DNA of 64,000 nucleotides from CAVTWD01 sp963738325 (lineage in GTDB: Bacteria; Actinomycetota; Acidimicrobiia; Acidimicrobiales; Ilumatobacteraceae). The notes beneath the pieces are model-generated. The model was given only the letters and a program-made list of their open reading frames with translations. It made no database searches and was not told the origin of the DNA. Made by a program: the position numbers and the translations under genes. The stretch's first letter is position 1; every line of letters begins with the position of its first letter. Location of the stretch: NCBI GenBank assembly GCA_963738325.1, contig CAVTWD010000001.1:558001-622000 (forward strand). The letters are read 5' to 3'. Below are positions 33,932 through 43,908 of the stretch, one piece after another.

Positions 33932-36187
33932 CTACTCGACGGGAGGGCTCGGCGGCAGGGCCCGAGCCACCTCGATCGTGACGGTCCCGCCCCGGACCCG
34001 CGGTGTCCCCGCCGCAGGGTTCTGGTAGCCGACGAGCCCGTCCTCGACCGACCCGCTCGGCACGTCGTAGTAGACGACCCGCGGGAGGAACCCGCGCGCG
34101 GTGAGCACCTTCACGGCAGCCAGCTCGCCCATGCCTTCGACCTCTGGGACGGGAACCTGCGCCGGCCCGCTCGACACGACGACGGTGACCTCGCTGCCTT
34201 CGGGGACGATCCCTCCGGCCGAGGGCAGCGTTCTGATGACCCGGCCAGCCTCCACCGTGTCGCTCGACTCCTGGCTCGGCCTCGCCTGCAACTTGTGGGC
34301 GGCCAGCCGAGCCGTCGCCGTCACCTCGTCGAGGCCGACGACGTCGGGCACGGCGACCGGGGTCACCCCGACGCCCTGCCCCGTGAGGGACACGAGGCCT
34401 GTGCCGTCGGCTTCGGTCACCTCGAGGGTGGCCCAGCGCGGGCCACTCTCGCTCGGCTCGAAGCGGACCGACAGGAGACAGCTCGTGTTCGCTTCCAGCA
34501 CGCCGGTGGCGCACCCGGTCACGACGTAGTCGCGGGCGGCTTCACCCCAGATCGAGACCGAGGTGAGCGGCGCGGCGGCATCGCCCCTGTTCATGACGCG
34601 GACCGTCTTCACCCGACTCCTCTGCCCGACGACCACGTCGGCGAAGTCGAGCGAGGACGGGACGACCACCAGCGAGGGCACGTCGACCACGGTCCCGTGG
34701 ACGGCGACCGTGGTGGCGACCCGGCCTCCGCTGACGACCGAGAGCGTCGCCGCCCGCTCGCCCGGCGATCTCGGAGTGAAGGCGACCTTCAGTTGGCACG
34801 ACTCGCCGGGCGCGAGCTCGCGTCCCGTGCATCCCTGCACCACCAGTTCGCCGGCGGCCGCGCCCTCGAGCCGGACGGCGTCGACGACCATCCCGGCGGT
34901 GCCTGTGTTCCGGAGGACGACGGTGCGGGTCGCGGTGGCCCCCCTCCGCTCCGGGCCCAGCTCGAGCCGCGCCGGCTCGGCCGTCAGGCGCCCGACGCCC
35001 ACTCCCGCGCCGGTGAGCCCCACCGCCACCTTCCCACCCGTCGACGAGGCCACGAGCGTTCCGCGGCGCTGACCCGCCGCCGTGGGGGCGAACCGGAGTT
35101 GGACCGTGCAGGCATCGTGGGGGGCGAGCTGCCGCCCGGCACAGCCCGCCACCCGCACTTCTTCGCGGAGGGCTCCGGCGACGGATACCGCGTCGATCTG
35201 AATTGCCCGAGCACCCAGGTTGGCGAAGTCGACGGTCACGGGAGCGCCCACCGAACCGATGTTCACCGAGCCGAGGTCGAGCGCCTCCCGCGACGGCGCC
35301 AGCGCCGTCTCCGGCTCCGTGGGCTGGGCGATGGCGACGCCCACACCCGCGGCGGCAACGACCAGGCCGGCTCCGGCGGCGAGGAACGCAGCGCGCGAGC
35401 CGAAGGACTTCGGACGGCGCCGACCTGGCAAGCCGGCGCGCTCGTTGGACGTGGTCCCGGGGCGGACCAAGGGGAGGCCGAACAGCAGCCGGCGACGCTC
35501 CTCGTCGTCCTCGACCTCGTGCAGCAGCACCTCGACGCGACGCCGTGTGGTCGGGTCGAGATCGGCGCGCCGCGCCAGCTCCCCGAGGAGCCGCAGCGCC
35601 GCGTCCCGCGCCAACGGGTCGGCCAGGAGCGCGCTCAGCTCGTCGGCCACCTTCTGTTGCCCATCGGCGCTGAGCCCTGTGGCGCGGACCCGGTTGGGCA
35701 GGTCGCCGAGGTCGGCAATCGGTGGCGGTGGCGGCAGCGGCTCGGCGGACGGGGTGTGCGGCGGCTCGCGACGGATGACGTCGAGGGACCTTCGCAGCGT
35801 GGCCCGGGCTCGGCGGCGTCGCCCGCGCAGATCCGCGTACTGGATGGCGGCGAGGCCGGGGACCAGCGGGAGGGGCACAGGCTCACCGACCAGCACCGGG
35901 AGCACGGGCTTGCCCAGAGCGATGGCGTAGGCCAGCTCGAGCCCGCAGGCCGGCGACGAGCTCGAGGCCGCGCTCAAGGCGAAGACGAAGAACGGACCGT
36001 CGTGGATGCGGCGGCAGATCTCGTCCCACCAGTGCTGCCCAGGGAGGACCTCGCGGTCCGACCACGCCGGTTGATGAAGCGCCCTCAGGTCGTCGAGCAG
36101 CGCCGTCACGCGCCGGCGATCGGCGTGCGAGTAGCTGACGAAGGCGGGCGCGGGATGCTCACCCGCGCCGTCCTGGCCGGCCCCCAT
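33932..36187 (-). CDS. Receptor-like membrane protein: TIR, one TM helix, three ASH-like domains, two PASTA domains
   Basis: About 751 aa. Residues 14-120 form a TIR domain (PAFVSYSHADRRRVTALLDD; CGLELAYAIALGKPVLPVLV, whose Glu84 is at the NADase position). A Pro-rich linker and helical region (158-235) precede a membrane helix at 265-287 (AAFLAAGAGLVVAAAGVGVA). Outside are three ASH/DUF1573-like beta domains of about 100 aa, each with a Cys pair (GCAGRQLAPHDAC, GCTGRELAPGESC, GCATGVLEANTSC). Two PASTA domains end the protein (VPDVVGLDEVTATARLAAHK; VPEVEGMGELAAVKVLTARG). PASTA domains bind muropeptides or lipid II in serine/threonine kinases; here the cytoplasmic partner is TIR instead of kinase. 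The start is uncertain, since no ribosome site precedes ATG 36187 and the frame stays open to 36379. Confidence 0.87.
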   Translation of the reverse strand: MGAGQDGAGEHPAPAFVSYSHADRRRVTALLDDLRALHQPAWSDREVLPGQHWWDEICRRIHDGPFFVFALSAASSSSPACGLELAYAIALGKPVLPVLVGEPVPLPLVPGLAAIQYADLRGRRRRARATLRRSLDVIRREPPHTPSAEPLPPPPPIADLGDLPNRVRATGLSADGQQKVADELSALLADPLARDAALRLLGELARRADLDPTTRRRVEVLLHEVEDDEERRRLLFGLPLVRPGTTSNERAGLPGRRRPKSFGSRAAFLAAGAGLVVAAAGVGVAIAQPTEPETALAPSREALDLGSVNIGSVGAPVTVDFANLGARAIQIDAVSVAGALREEVRVAGCAGRQLAPHDACTVQLRFAPTAAGQRRGTLVASSTGGKVAVGLTGAGVGVGRLTAEPARLELGPERRGATATRTVVLRNTGTAGMVVDAVRLEGAAAGELVVQGCTGRELAPGESCQLKVAFTPRSPGERAATLSVVSGGRVATTVAVHGTVVDVPSLVVVPSSLDFADVVVGQRSRVKTVRVMNRGDAAAPLTSVSIWGEAARDYVVTGCATGVLEANTSCLLSVRFEPSESGPRWATLEVTEADGTGLVSLTGQGVGVTPVAVPDVVGLDEVTATARLAAHKLQARPSQESSDTVEAGRVIRTLPSAGGIVPEGSEVTVVVSSGPAQVPVPEVEGMGELAAVKVLTARGFLPRVVYYDVPSGSVEDGLVGYQNPAAGTPRVRGGTVTIEVARALPPSPPVE

Positions 36188-36438
36188 CGTGACGGTGCGA
36201 ACGAGGGGTGATGTCCCGAGCGCCTGGTTCAACCTGTTGCCACCGGCTCGATCTCCTGTTCGGAGCAAAGCTGATTGCCTAATCCTCCGCCAGACAAGAG
36301 GGCCTCGCCGCCGTGCAGATACGACGTGGCCTCCACTTCGCAGGTGCGTTGCGGGGCCGAGCACCGTGCCGTGGGACAATGCGGCGGGGTTGATCCGCGG
36401 GCTGCGCCCGCGAATGCCTGTCCGAAGGGGAAGCAGAG

Positions 36439-39038
36439 ATGGCTGCTGAACGAGAGTCCGGGAACGGCCAACGGACCAATCGGGTCGACGTCGTCGTGGT
36501 GGGGGCGGGGTTCGCCGGCCTCTACATGCTCCAGCGGCTGCGCGGGCTGGGGTTCACGAGCACGGTCCTCGAGAGCGCCGACGACGTGGGCGGCACGTGG
36601 TACTGGAACCGCTATCCGGGCGCCCGCTGCGACATCATGACCGTCGACTACTCCTACAGCTGGGACCCCGACCTCGACACCGAATGGCAGTGGTCGGAGA
36701 AGTACGCCACGCAGCCCGAGATCCTCCGGTACCTGCAATACGTCACCGACAAGCACGACCTCCGCCGCGACATCCGCTTCTCCACCGGCATCGAGAAGGC
36801 CACGTGGGACGAGGCCACCTCGTCGTGGCGAGTGCGCACGAGCGCGGGCGACGAGATCACCTGCCGCTGCCTCGTCATGGCGACGGGATGCCTGTCGGCG
36901 CCCAAGGTCCCCGACGTCGAGAACGCCGACCGCTTCCAGGGCGACGTTTACTTCACCAGCCGGTGGCCCCACGAAGGCGTCGACTTCACGGGCAAGCGAG
37001 TAGGAGTGATCGGGACCGGCTCCTCGGGCATCCAGTCCATCCCCCTCATCGCCGGCCAAGCGGCGCAGCTCACGGTCTTCCAGCGGACGCCGAACTTCTC
37101 GCGCCCGGCCAAGAACGGTCCCGTGCCGCAAGAGAAGCTCGACGCCTACCGCCGCGGCGCCGCCGACTACCGGGAGGCGGCGAGGTGGTCCGTGCTGGGC
37201 GTTCCGGTGCCGCTCGTGGAGACCCGCACCCTCCAGGTTCCGGAGGACGAGCGCCTCGCGAAGTACGAGGAGATGTGGAAGTCCGGTGACCTGGTCCCCC
37301 CCATGTTTCCCGACCTGATCCTGAACGCGGCGGCCAACGAGACGCTCTGCGAGTTCCTGCGAGCCAAGATCCGCTCGATCGTGAAGGACCCCGAGACGGC
37401 CGAGGCGCTCTGCCCCAAGGACCACTACTACGGCACCAAACGTCCCTGCCTCGACACGAACTACTACGAGACCTTCAACCTGCCCCATGTGCGGCTGGTC
37501 GACTCTCCGCAAGACACCCATCACCACCGTCACCGAGACGGGCATCGACACCACGGCCGAGTCGTTCGCCTTCGACGCCATCGTCTTCGCCACCGGCTTC
37601 GACGCCATGACCGGAGCCATCGTCGCCGTCGACATCACCGGCCGCGACGGCCTGACGTTGGCCGAGAAATGGTCGGAGGGGCCCAAGACCTACCTCGGTC
37701 TGACCTCCGTCGGGTTCCCGAACCTCTTCATGATCACCGGGCCGGGCAGCCCCTCGGTGCTCTCGAACATGACCGTCTCCATCGAGCAGCACGTGGAGTG
37801 GATCAGCGACTGTCTGCAGCACATGCGCGAGGCCGGCTTGGAGGTGGTCGAGCCCACGCCGGTCGCCGAGGCGGGCTGGGTGCAGCACGTCAACGACTGT
37901 GGCGACATCACGCTGTACCCCACCGCCAACTCCTGGTACATGGGCGCCAACGTGCCCGGCAAGCCTCGGGTGTTCTTGCCTTACGTCGGAGGCGTCGACA
38001 GGTACCGCAAGGCGTGTGAAGAGGTGGCCGGCGACGACTACCTCGGCTTCGCCTTCGAGGGGCCCGGCGGCGTCCGCTGCCACGACGGCGTCATCCGGCG
38101 GCTGCAGCCCGACGTGCAGATCGTGCTCGATGTCATGGCCGAGCTGGGCCTCCCGCCCATCGAAACCCTGTCGGTCGACGAGGCCCGTGCCTTCCTCGTG
38201 GCCATGAACGCCGAGCGACCCCCGGGACCCGAGGTCGGAGAGATCGTCGACGGCACGCTGCCGGGCGCCGATGGCGACCTGGCCTACCGGTTGTACCGGC
38301 CGGCGACCCCTGGCCCCCATCCGGTCGTCGTGTACTTCCACGGCGGCGGCTGGGTGCTCGGCAGCCAGGACTCCGACGACCCGTTCTGCCGCGACGTGTG
38401 CCGCGCGGTCAGACGCGATCATCGTGTCGGTCAACTACCGGCACACGCCCGAGGCGCGCTTCCCGGCCGCCGTCGACGACGGCGTCGCCGCGCTGCAATG
38501 GGTGGCAGCCAACGCCGAGGCGCTCGGCGGGCTTCCCGGGCCCCCGGCGGTGTGCGGTTGGAGCGCGGGCGCCAACATCGCCGCGGTGGCCTGCCAGCTC
38601 GCGCGCGACGCGGGTGGGCCTGCCATCGCCGGGCAGGTGCTGGTGATGCCCGTCCTCGACTGCGACCTCACCCGCCCGTCGTACACCGAGAACGCGGATG
38701 GCTACGTGCTGACGACGGCGCTCATGCAATGGTTCTGGGATCACTACGCCGACCCGGCCGATCGGTCGAATCCGAAGGCGTCGCCCCTGCGGGCTCCCGA
38801 CCTGTCGAACCTCCCGCCCGCGCTCGTCGTGACCGGCGAGTTCGATCCACTGCGCGACGAGGGCGACGCCTATGCCAGGGCGCTCGCGGCCGCCGGCAAC
38901 GAGGTTCGCCATCTGCCTTGTCGCGGGCACATCCACACGTCGCTGACGATGGTCGATCTCGTGGTCTCGGGGGCCGGTGCCCGCGAGCAGATCGCCGTCG
39001 CCCTGCGTGAGTTCTTCGGGGCCGTCGTCCCGGCCTGA
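36439..39038 (+). CDS. Baeyer-Villiger monooxygenase fused to an HSL-family esterase (two frameshifts)
   Basis: Corrected length 865 aa. Residues 1-540 are a flavin monooxygenase: FAD site VVVGAGFAGLYML, BVMO motif GGTWYWNRYPGARCD, NADPH site GVIGTGSSGIQSI, and ATGFD. The BVMO fingerprint FxGxxxHxxxWP reads FQGDVYFTSRWP, so its His is Phe. Residues about 600-865 are an esterase: HGGGWV, nucleophile GWSAGAN, Asp in VTGEFDPLRD, His in CRGHIHTS. Extra bases at 37504 and near 38407 break the frame; without them 2598 bp remain, a multiple of three. The fused product would turn a ketone into an ester or lactone and hydrolyse it at once. Confidence 0.88.
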
Positions 39039-39077
39039 GCGGCGTTCGCCGGCTTCGACGTGCCGAGGGACGCGCCG

Positions 39078-39101
39078 CCGCCGCCTGTCGCGCGGTGGCG
39101 G
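39078..39101. terminator. Hairpin between convergent genes
   Basis: CCGCCGCC (39078-39085) and GGTGGCGG (39094-39101) form an 8-bp stem with one wobble pair, loop TGTCGCGC, in the 63-bp gap between the BVMO-esterase and WS/DGAT stops. It could serve both directions; no U-tract. Confidence 0.5.
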
Positions 39102-40571
39102 TCAAGCTTCCTTCGCGCTCAGCTCGTCGAGCACCCGGACCTCGTCGAGGCAGAGGTCGAGCACGTGCCATACGTCGGGAACCAGTTCCCGACACGACAC
39201 GAGGCCGAAGTCGAGCATGTCGAGGTAGCTCTGCACCGTGATGTTGAGGCCCTGCCCATCGGTCACGGTGGAGACCGGGTAGTAGTGCTTCAGCTTCGCG
39301 CCCGCCACGTACAGCGGCTGGCGCGGTCCCGGCACGTTGGAGATCACGAGGTTCACGGGCGGGTTCACGCGGTCGACGATGCGCGTGGCCGCGGCGAGCC
39401 TGATGGCCCGGGTGGCGAGGGCGGGCACCATGAACTCGTTGAGCTCGAGGATCAGCTCGACCGGCATGAGGTCGAAGCGCTCCTTGGCGGCCGTCATCGT
39501 CTCGTGCACGGCGTGGACACGAGCCAGCGGGTCATCCACGTTGGTGGGCAGCCGGGCGAAGATGGCCGAGACGCGGTTCGTCCACTTGTCCGTCTCCTTG
39601 CCCGTGCGGAGGGACACGGGCACCATGGCCACGAGCGGCGCGTCCGGCAGCGCATCCTTCTCCTCCAGGTATCGGCGAAGGGCGCCGGCGCAGACGGCCA
39701 TCACGACGTCGTTGAGCGTGACCCCCAGGCGGCCCTTGGTGCGCTTCACGTCCTCGAGGGGCACCGAGCCGATGGCCAGGCGCCGGTGGGGCGTGATCGT
39801 CTTGTTGAACGGTGTCGGTGGGGCCGCGACCCGCGGCGGTGCCGGCGGGTGGTCGGGGTGGTCAGTCCGGCGCCCCCGCGGAACACGCCGGCGCACGCCG
39901 TCGATGACCTCGGCCACGTCGACGCGCCGTGCCGCCTTCGCCAGCTCGCTCATGGCGCTGAGGCTCACGCGCCACGCCCGCCCGGGGTTGCGGCCGAGGT
40001 TGAGCGATGTGCGCCATAGGAGCTCGTACGTGGTGGGCACGGCATCGGGTTGCCACGCCTTGGCCGGGGGCTCCACATGGCTACCGGAGGGATCGGCGTC
40101 GAGCATGATCGTCAACAGCTCGACGCCCGACGCCCCGTCGACGGTGGCGTGGTGGATCTTGGTCAGGACGGCGAAGTCGCCGCTGTCGAGCCCCTCGATG
40201 ACGTAGACCTCCCAGAGGGGCCTGCTCCGGTCGAGGGGGCGAGAGATGATGCGCGCCACCTGCTCGGTGAGCTGTTCTGGCGAGCCGGGCTTGGGCAGCG
40301 CGAGGTGGCGGACGTGGAACTCGAGGTCGAACTCCGGGTCCGCGATCCAGTAGGGGCGGTCGAGACCGAGAGGCACCTGTACGACCCGTCGGCGGAACGG
40401 CTCGATGAGGTGCAGCCGGCTCTCCAGCTGCGACCGGAAGGCGGGGAAGGGCTCGAAGCTGGGATCGTCCGGGCGCTCGTAGATCGACAGGCTGGAGACG
40501 TGACCGAAGGTGCGGTTCGTCTCCATGTTGAGGAAGTTGGCATCCAAGCCGCTGAGCTGCTGGAGGGTCAC
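39102..40571 (-). CDS. Wax-ester synthase / diacylglycerol acyltransferase (WS/DGAT)
   Basis: A 489-aa enzyme. The active-site motif HHxxxDG is KIHHATVDGASGVELL at about residue 140; other family blocks are PLWEVYVIEGL, TLNDVVMAVCAGALRRYL and NLVISNVPGPRQPLYVAGA. It esterifies acyl-CoA with a long-chain alcohol or diacylglycerol. The GTG start at 40571 has TACCTT exactly 7 nt upstream and no Shine-Dalgarno, a leaderless pattern, so it can be expressed apart from the PlsB-DGAT-PlsC genes upstream. Confidence 0.92.
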   Translation of the reverse strand: MTLQQLSGLDANFLNMETNRTFGHVSSLSIYERPDDPSFEPFPAFRSQLESRLHLIEPFRRRVVQVPLGLDRPYWIADPEFDLEFHVRHLALPKPGSPEQLTEQVARIISRPLDRSRPLWEVYVIEGLDSGDFAVLTKIHHATVDGASGVELLTIMLDADPSGSHVEPPAKAWQPDAVPTTYELLWRTSLNLGRNPGRAWRVSLSAMSELAKAARRVDVAEVIDGVRRRVPRGRRTDHPDHPPAPPRVAAPPTPFNKTITPHRRLAIGSVPLEDVKRTKGRLGVTLNDVVMAVCAGALRRYLEEKDALPDAPLVAMVPVSLRTGKETDKWTNRVSAIFARLPTNVDDPLARVHAVHETMTAAKERFDLMPVELILELNEFMVPALATRAIRLAAATRIVDRVNPPVNLVISNVPGPRQPLYVAGAKLKHYYPVSTVTDGQGLNITVQSYLDMLDFGLVSCRELVPDVWHVLDLCLDEVRVLDELSAKEA

Positions 40572-40578
40572 GGTGACA

Positions 40579-40584
40579 AAGGTA
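40579..40584 (-). promoter_or_regulatory. -10 hexamer of a leaderless promoter (WS/DGAT)
   Basis: On the minus strand TACCTT lies exactly 7 nt before the GTG at 40571. Same pattern as at 3394, 7976, 21770 and 25366. Confidence 0.5.
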
Positions 40585-40700
40585 CCCTCGGCGACATACG
40601 GCGGACAGCGGTGGTCCTCCCGCCCGCATCGCGAAGTTGCACCGGGGTGAGCGCTCGGCGGCACCCTCAGGTTCAAGTTCTCCGATGCTCCGCCGCCCTG

Positions 40701-43649
40701 CTAGCCCGAACCCTCGTCCGGCCAGTTGCGGAGCGTGTCGACGTAGCGCTGCCGGACGTCGGCGATGCGCTCGTCGAGGTCGTCCAAGTTCCAGTCATCG
40801 GTCGGGATGGGCGCGCAGCACCGCCACGTCGACGGTGCCCGGGTTCATGGAGGACGCGTTCCTCGCCGCGATCGTCTCTGCGTTGCGGATGACGATGGGC
40901 ACGATGGGGATGCCGGCGGCCATGGCCATGCGGAACGCGCCCTTCTTGAACGGCCCCACCTCGGTGGTGTCGAGCCGCGTGCCCTCAGGGGCGACGATGA
41001 TCGACAGGCCCCTCCTGGCGAGATCCTGGACGGGCTCGAGGGCGGCGACGGCCGAGGCGGAGTTGGCGCGGTCGAGGAAGGCCACGTCGGCGAGCCGGCC
41101 GAAGGTTCCCATCACGAACGTGTTCTCCAGCTCCTTCTTGGCGACGGCCGTGAAGTTCTTCTCGACCAGGCGAGCGGTGATGAGGCGCGTCGAAGTTGTT
41201 GCGGTGGTTGAAGATGAACACCGCGGGGCGCGCCGCCCAGAGGTTTGCCCGGCCGGTCACGTCGAGCTTGACCTGGTTGATGGCGAACACGACGTCGATC
41301 CATCCTGGGCACGGCGAAGTTGAGGGCGTCTCGCTTGTTGCGGGTGACGAGGCCGACGCCGACGCGCGATCGTGCTCACGGGAGCGAGGGCGGCGAGTCC
41401 GGCCGCGGTCCGCAGGCGGGCGCCCGTGCCTCCCGAGCGCCGGCTGGTGAAGCGGAGCACGGGCCAGCCGCGGCTGGCGGCCGCCTTGCTCGAGCTGTGC
41501 TTGCCCGGGTTGGTCGGGCGAGGGTGGCCGACGAGGTGCATGAGGGCAAGGTCCTCGTCGCCGTCGGCATAGAAGTAGCTCTTGGCCAGGTCGACGTCGA
41601 GCTCCGCGGCCAACCGCTGCACGGCGAGCGCCTTGCCGGGGCCCCAGAGCACGGGGCGTTCGACCTGGCCGGTGAGCACGCCGTCGTTCAGAACGAAACG
41701 GTTGCACAGCACGTGGTCGATACCGAGGAAACGGGCCACGGGCTCGGCCTGGTAGGAGGTGGCCGACGAGGAGAGCGCGACGGTGTGGCCACGCTGCTGG
41801 TGGGCACGTACGAGGTCGCGCATCTCCGGGTAGATGAGATCCTCGATGGACTGTCGGAAGAGTCGTTCACCCATCTCGTCCAGGTCGTCGCTCGGGCGGC
41901 CTCGCCAGGCCTGGGCTCCGAGCTCCAGGAGATCCTCGAAGCCCGCCCGGCCCAGGCCGGCGCTGACGGCGACGCCGAGCGTCCGGACGAGCTCGGAGAT
42001 GCCGATCTCCCGGTTGCGCAGGCGGTCCCGGGCGAGGTACCGCGCCGAGTACCCGGCGATGAGGGTGCCGTCGAGATCGAAGAAGCGCGCCGACGCGGGG
42101 CCCTTCGGGCTGGCCTGCATCTCGGCGACCGAGCCTGGCAACCGCAGGACCGGCGACGTCGTCGCGCCGCCGCCTGCCTCCTCCACTTCGAGCGGCGCAG
42201 CGTCAGCCGAGACCGTTCGGATGCCGGCTTGGGGGTCGAGCGCGAGGACCTCCTCGAACCCTTCGTGGAGGCAGCGCAGGAATAGGTCCTGGTCGGTGAC
42301 GGAGGCGGTGTCGTAGTGCACGCCGACGTAGCAGCGGCCGGCTTGGGAGACGAGGATGATCATCATCGGTACGCCGGGCAGCGGGCCGAACGGAAACGTC
42401 TTGTCGATCCTCGCCCCGGCGATGTAGGGGGCCTCCGCGTACCCCGGCACGTTGCTCGCTTGCACGTCGGTGGTGGACGCCACGGACGCGACCACGCCGA
42501 GCAGCGGGGTGGGCAGCCGGCTGAGGACCGGCGACACGGAGCTCAGCGCGTTCACGGCCGGCTCCGCCACCGCGGTGAGGACCATCTTGCGGATGGCCTG
42601 GATGCGTCGTGCCGGATCCCGCTCACCCACGGGGGCGGCGATCCGGGCCCCGGCGAAGCGGTTGCCGCCGGCGGGGTCGTCGTCGCTACGCAGGTTCACC
42701 GGCATCGCCAAGGGCACCGCCTCCACCGGTACCCCCAGCTCCTCGTGGTAGCGGCGCAGCGCCCCACAGATGGCGCTGATGTAGGCGTCGTTCACCGATC
42801 CGCCGGCCGCCTTGGCGGCCCGCCGGAACGGGTCGAGCGGGAACTCCAGCATCTCCAGGCGCCGCCCCAGGCTGCGCCGGCGCAACAGCGGCGACGGCGA
42901 CACCGGCGGCGGTCCGAGCACCCGTAGTGCCGAACCGACCAGCCTCCCGATGTCACCGAGCGCTTTGCTGGGGTCGCGGGCCATCCGGCCGCCGAGCTCG
43001 AAGGCCCGCACTGTCCGGCGGGTGCTCGTGACGACGAAATCGATGGGCAGCGCGCCGCGCCGCTCGACGGGCGAGGTCGGCGGAGGACACGTCCTCGGGA
43101 GACGGCAGCGGCGGCACAGGCCCGCGATCGGCGTCGCGCTCGAAGTCGTAGAGCTGACGGAACAGCGCCACCGCCCCGACCCCGTCGGTGACCGCATGGT
43201 TCAGCTTGGTGAGCAGCGCCGCCGGACGCCTCGCCCTCGCTGATGCCTTCGACCAGGTACACCTCCCACAGCGGGCGGGCCGTGTCGAACGGCGACGCCA
43301 GCAGGAGCTGCGCCAAGTCGAGGAGCTGTCGGATCGTGCCGGGCTCGGGCAGCCGCTGCCGGCGGACGTGGTAGTCGAGGTCGAAGTCGGGGTCGACGAT
43401 CCACTGGGGAGTGCCGAGCGGGACGGCAGGGACGACGACGTGCTGGCGCAGGCGCAGCACCACCCGGCTGGCCCGGTCGAAGGCCTGCTTCAACCGCTCG
43501 AACTCGGGGGCCACGTCGAGCAGCGAGACCGCCACCGTGTTCGAGCGCGAACGCGGGTCCTGCTCACCTCGGAACATCAAGTAGTCGAACGGCTCGAGCT
43601 CGCGCTTGAACTCCAACGCTTCCGACGGGCGGCTGCCGTCGTCGCTCAC
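40701..43649 (-). CDS. Trifunctional fusion: WS/DGAT, HAD-IB phosphatase, PlsC acyltransferase (six frameshifts)
   Basis: Corrected product about 980 aa. Residues 1-500: WS/DGAT, with NHAVTDG (first His of HHxxxDG is Asn), PLWEVYLVEGISEGE and VPGYAEAPYIAGARI. Residues 515-710: HAD-IB hydrolase, FFDLDGTLIAGYSARYLARD and YFYADGDEDLALMHLVG. Residues 760-980: 1-acylglycerol-3-phosphate acyltransferase, HX4D as NHRNNFD and the acceptor motif PEGTR. Breaks fall near 43220, 43057, 41365, 41300, 41188 and 40810; each is compatible with one extra base. In Mycobacterium tuberculosis HAD-PlsC (Rv2483c) and the WS/DGAT Rv2484c are separate neighbouring genes beside plsB2. If the HAD part is a phosphatidate phosphatase, this one chain covers lysophosphatidate to triacylglycerol. 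Start GTG 43649 or 43652. Confidence 0.83.
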
Positions 43650-43755
43650 CACCGTCCACCCCACAGTTGGCGCTCAGCGGAGCGGGGATCGTGCACGACG
43701 ATCGGGACCTCCGTGATGGCGCTCGGCCAGGGCCTCGAGCCTTGAACCGTAGTCA
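43646..43755 (-). CDS. Possible 36-codon leader frame overlapping the trifunctional gene
   Basis: ATG at 43755 opens MTTVQGSRPWPSAITEVPIV and runs to a TGA that overlaps the GTG at 43649 as GTGA. There is no ribosome site or -10 at the standard distance. The 256-bp gap to PlsB otherwise holds nothing recognisable. Weak; chance overlap in GC-rich DNA is common. Confidence 0.25.
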
Positions 43756-43908
43756 TGCCACTGCGTACACCTTTTTCGACGGAGCTTCCACCGTTGGTCC
43801 TCGACCCGACGGCGACCTCGGGAAGAACGAGGCTCCGGGAGTGAGGGAAGGAGGACGTCCCCCTCCCCCCGGCCTCCATGCGGCCTCGCTGGCCGACGCG
43901 CTCGGCCG

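Noticed and set aside
33932..36187. TIR protein as part of a Thoeris or other antiphage system
   Set aside because: No ThsA-like, SIR2, STING, cyclase or effector gene is adjacent, and the membrane plus wall-binding layout points to envelope sensing.
43840..43880. GGAAGGAGGACGTCCCCCTCCCC as a fourth copy of the gene-end hairpin
   Set aside because: Only the central GGACGTCC is palindromic; the flanks do not pair as in the three accepted copies.
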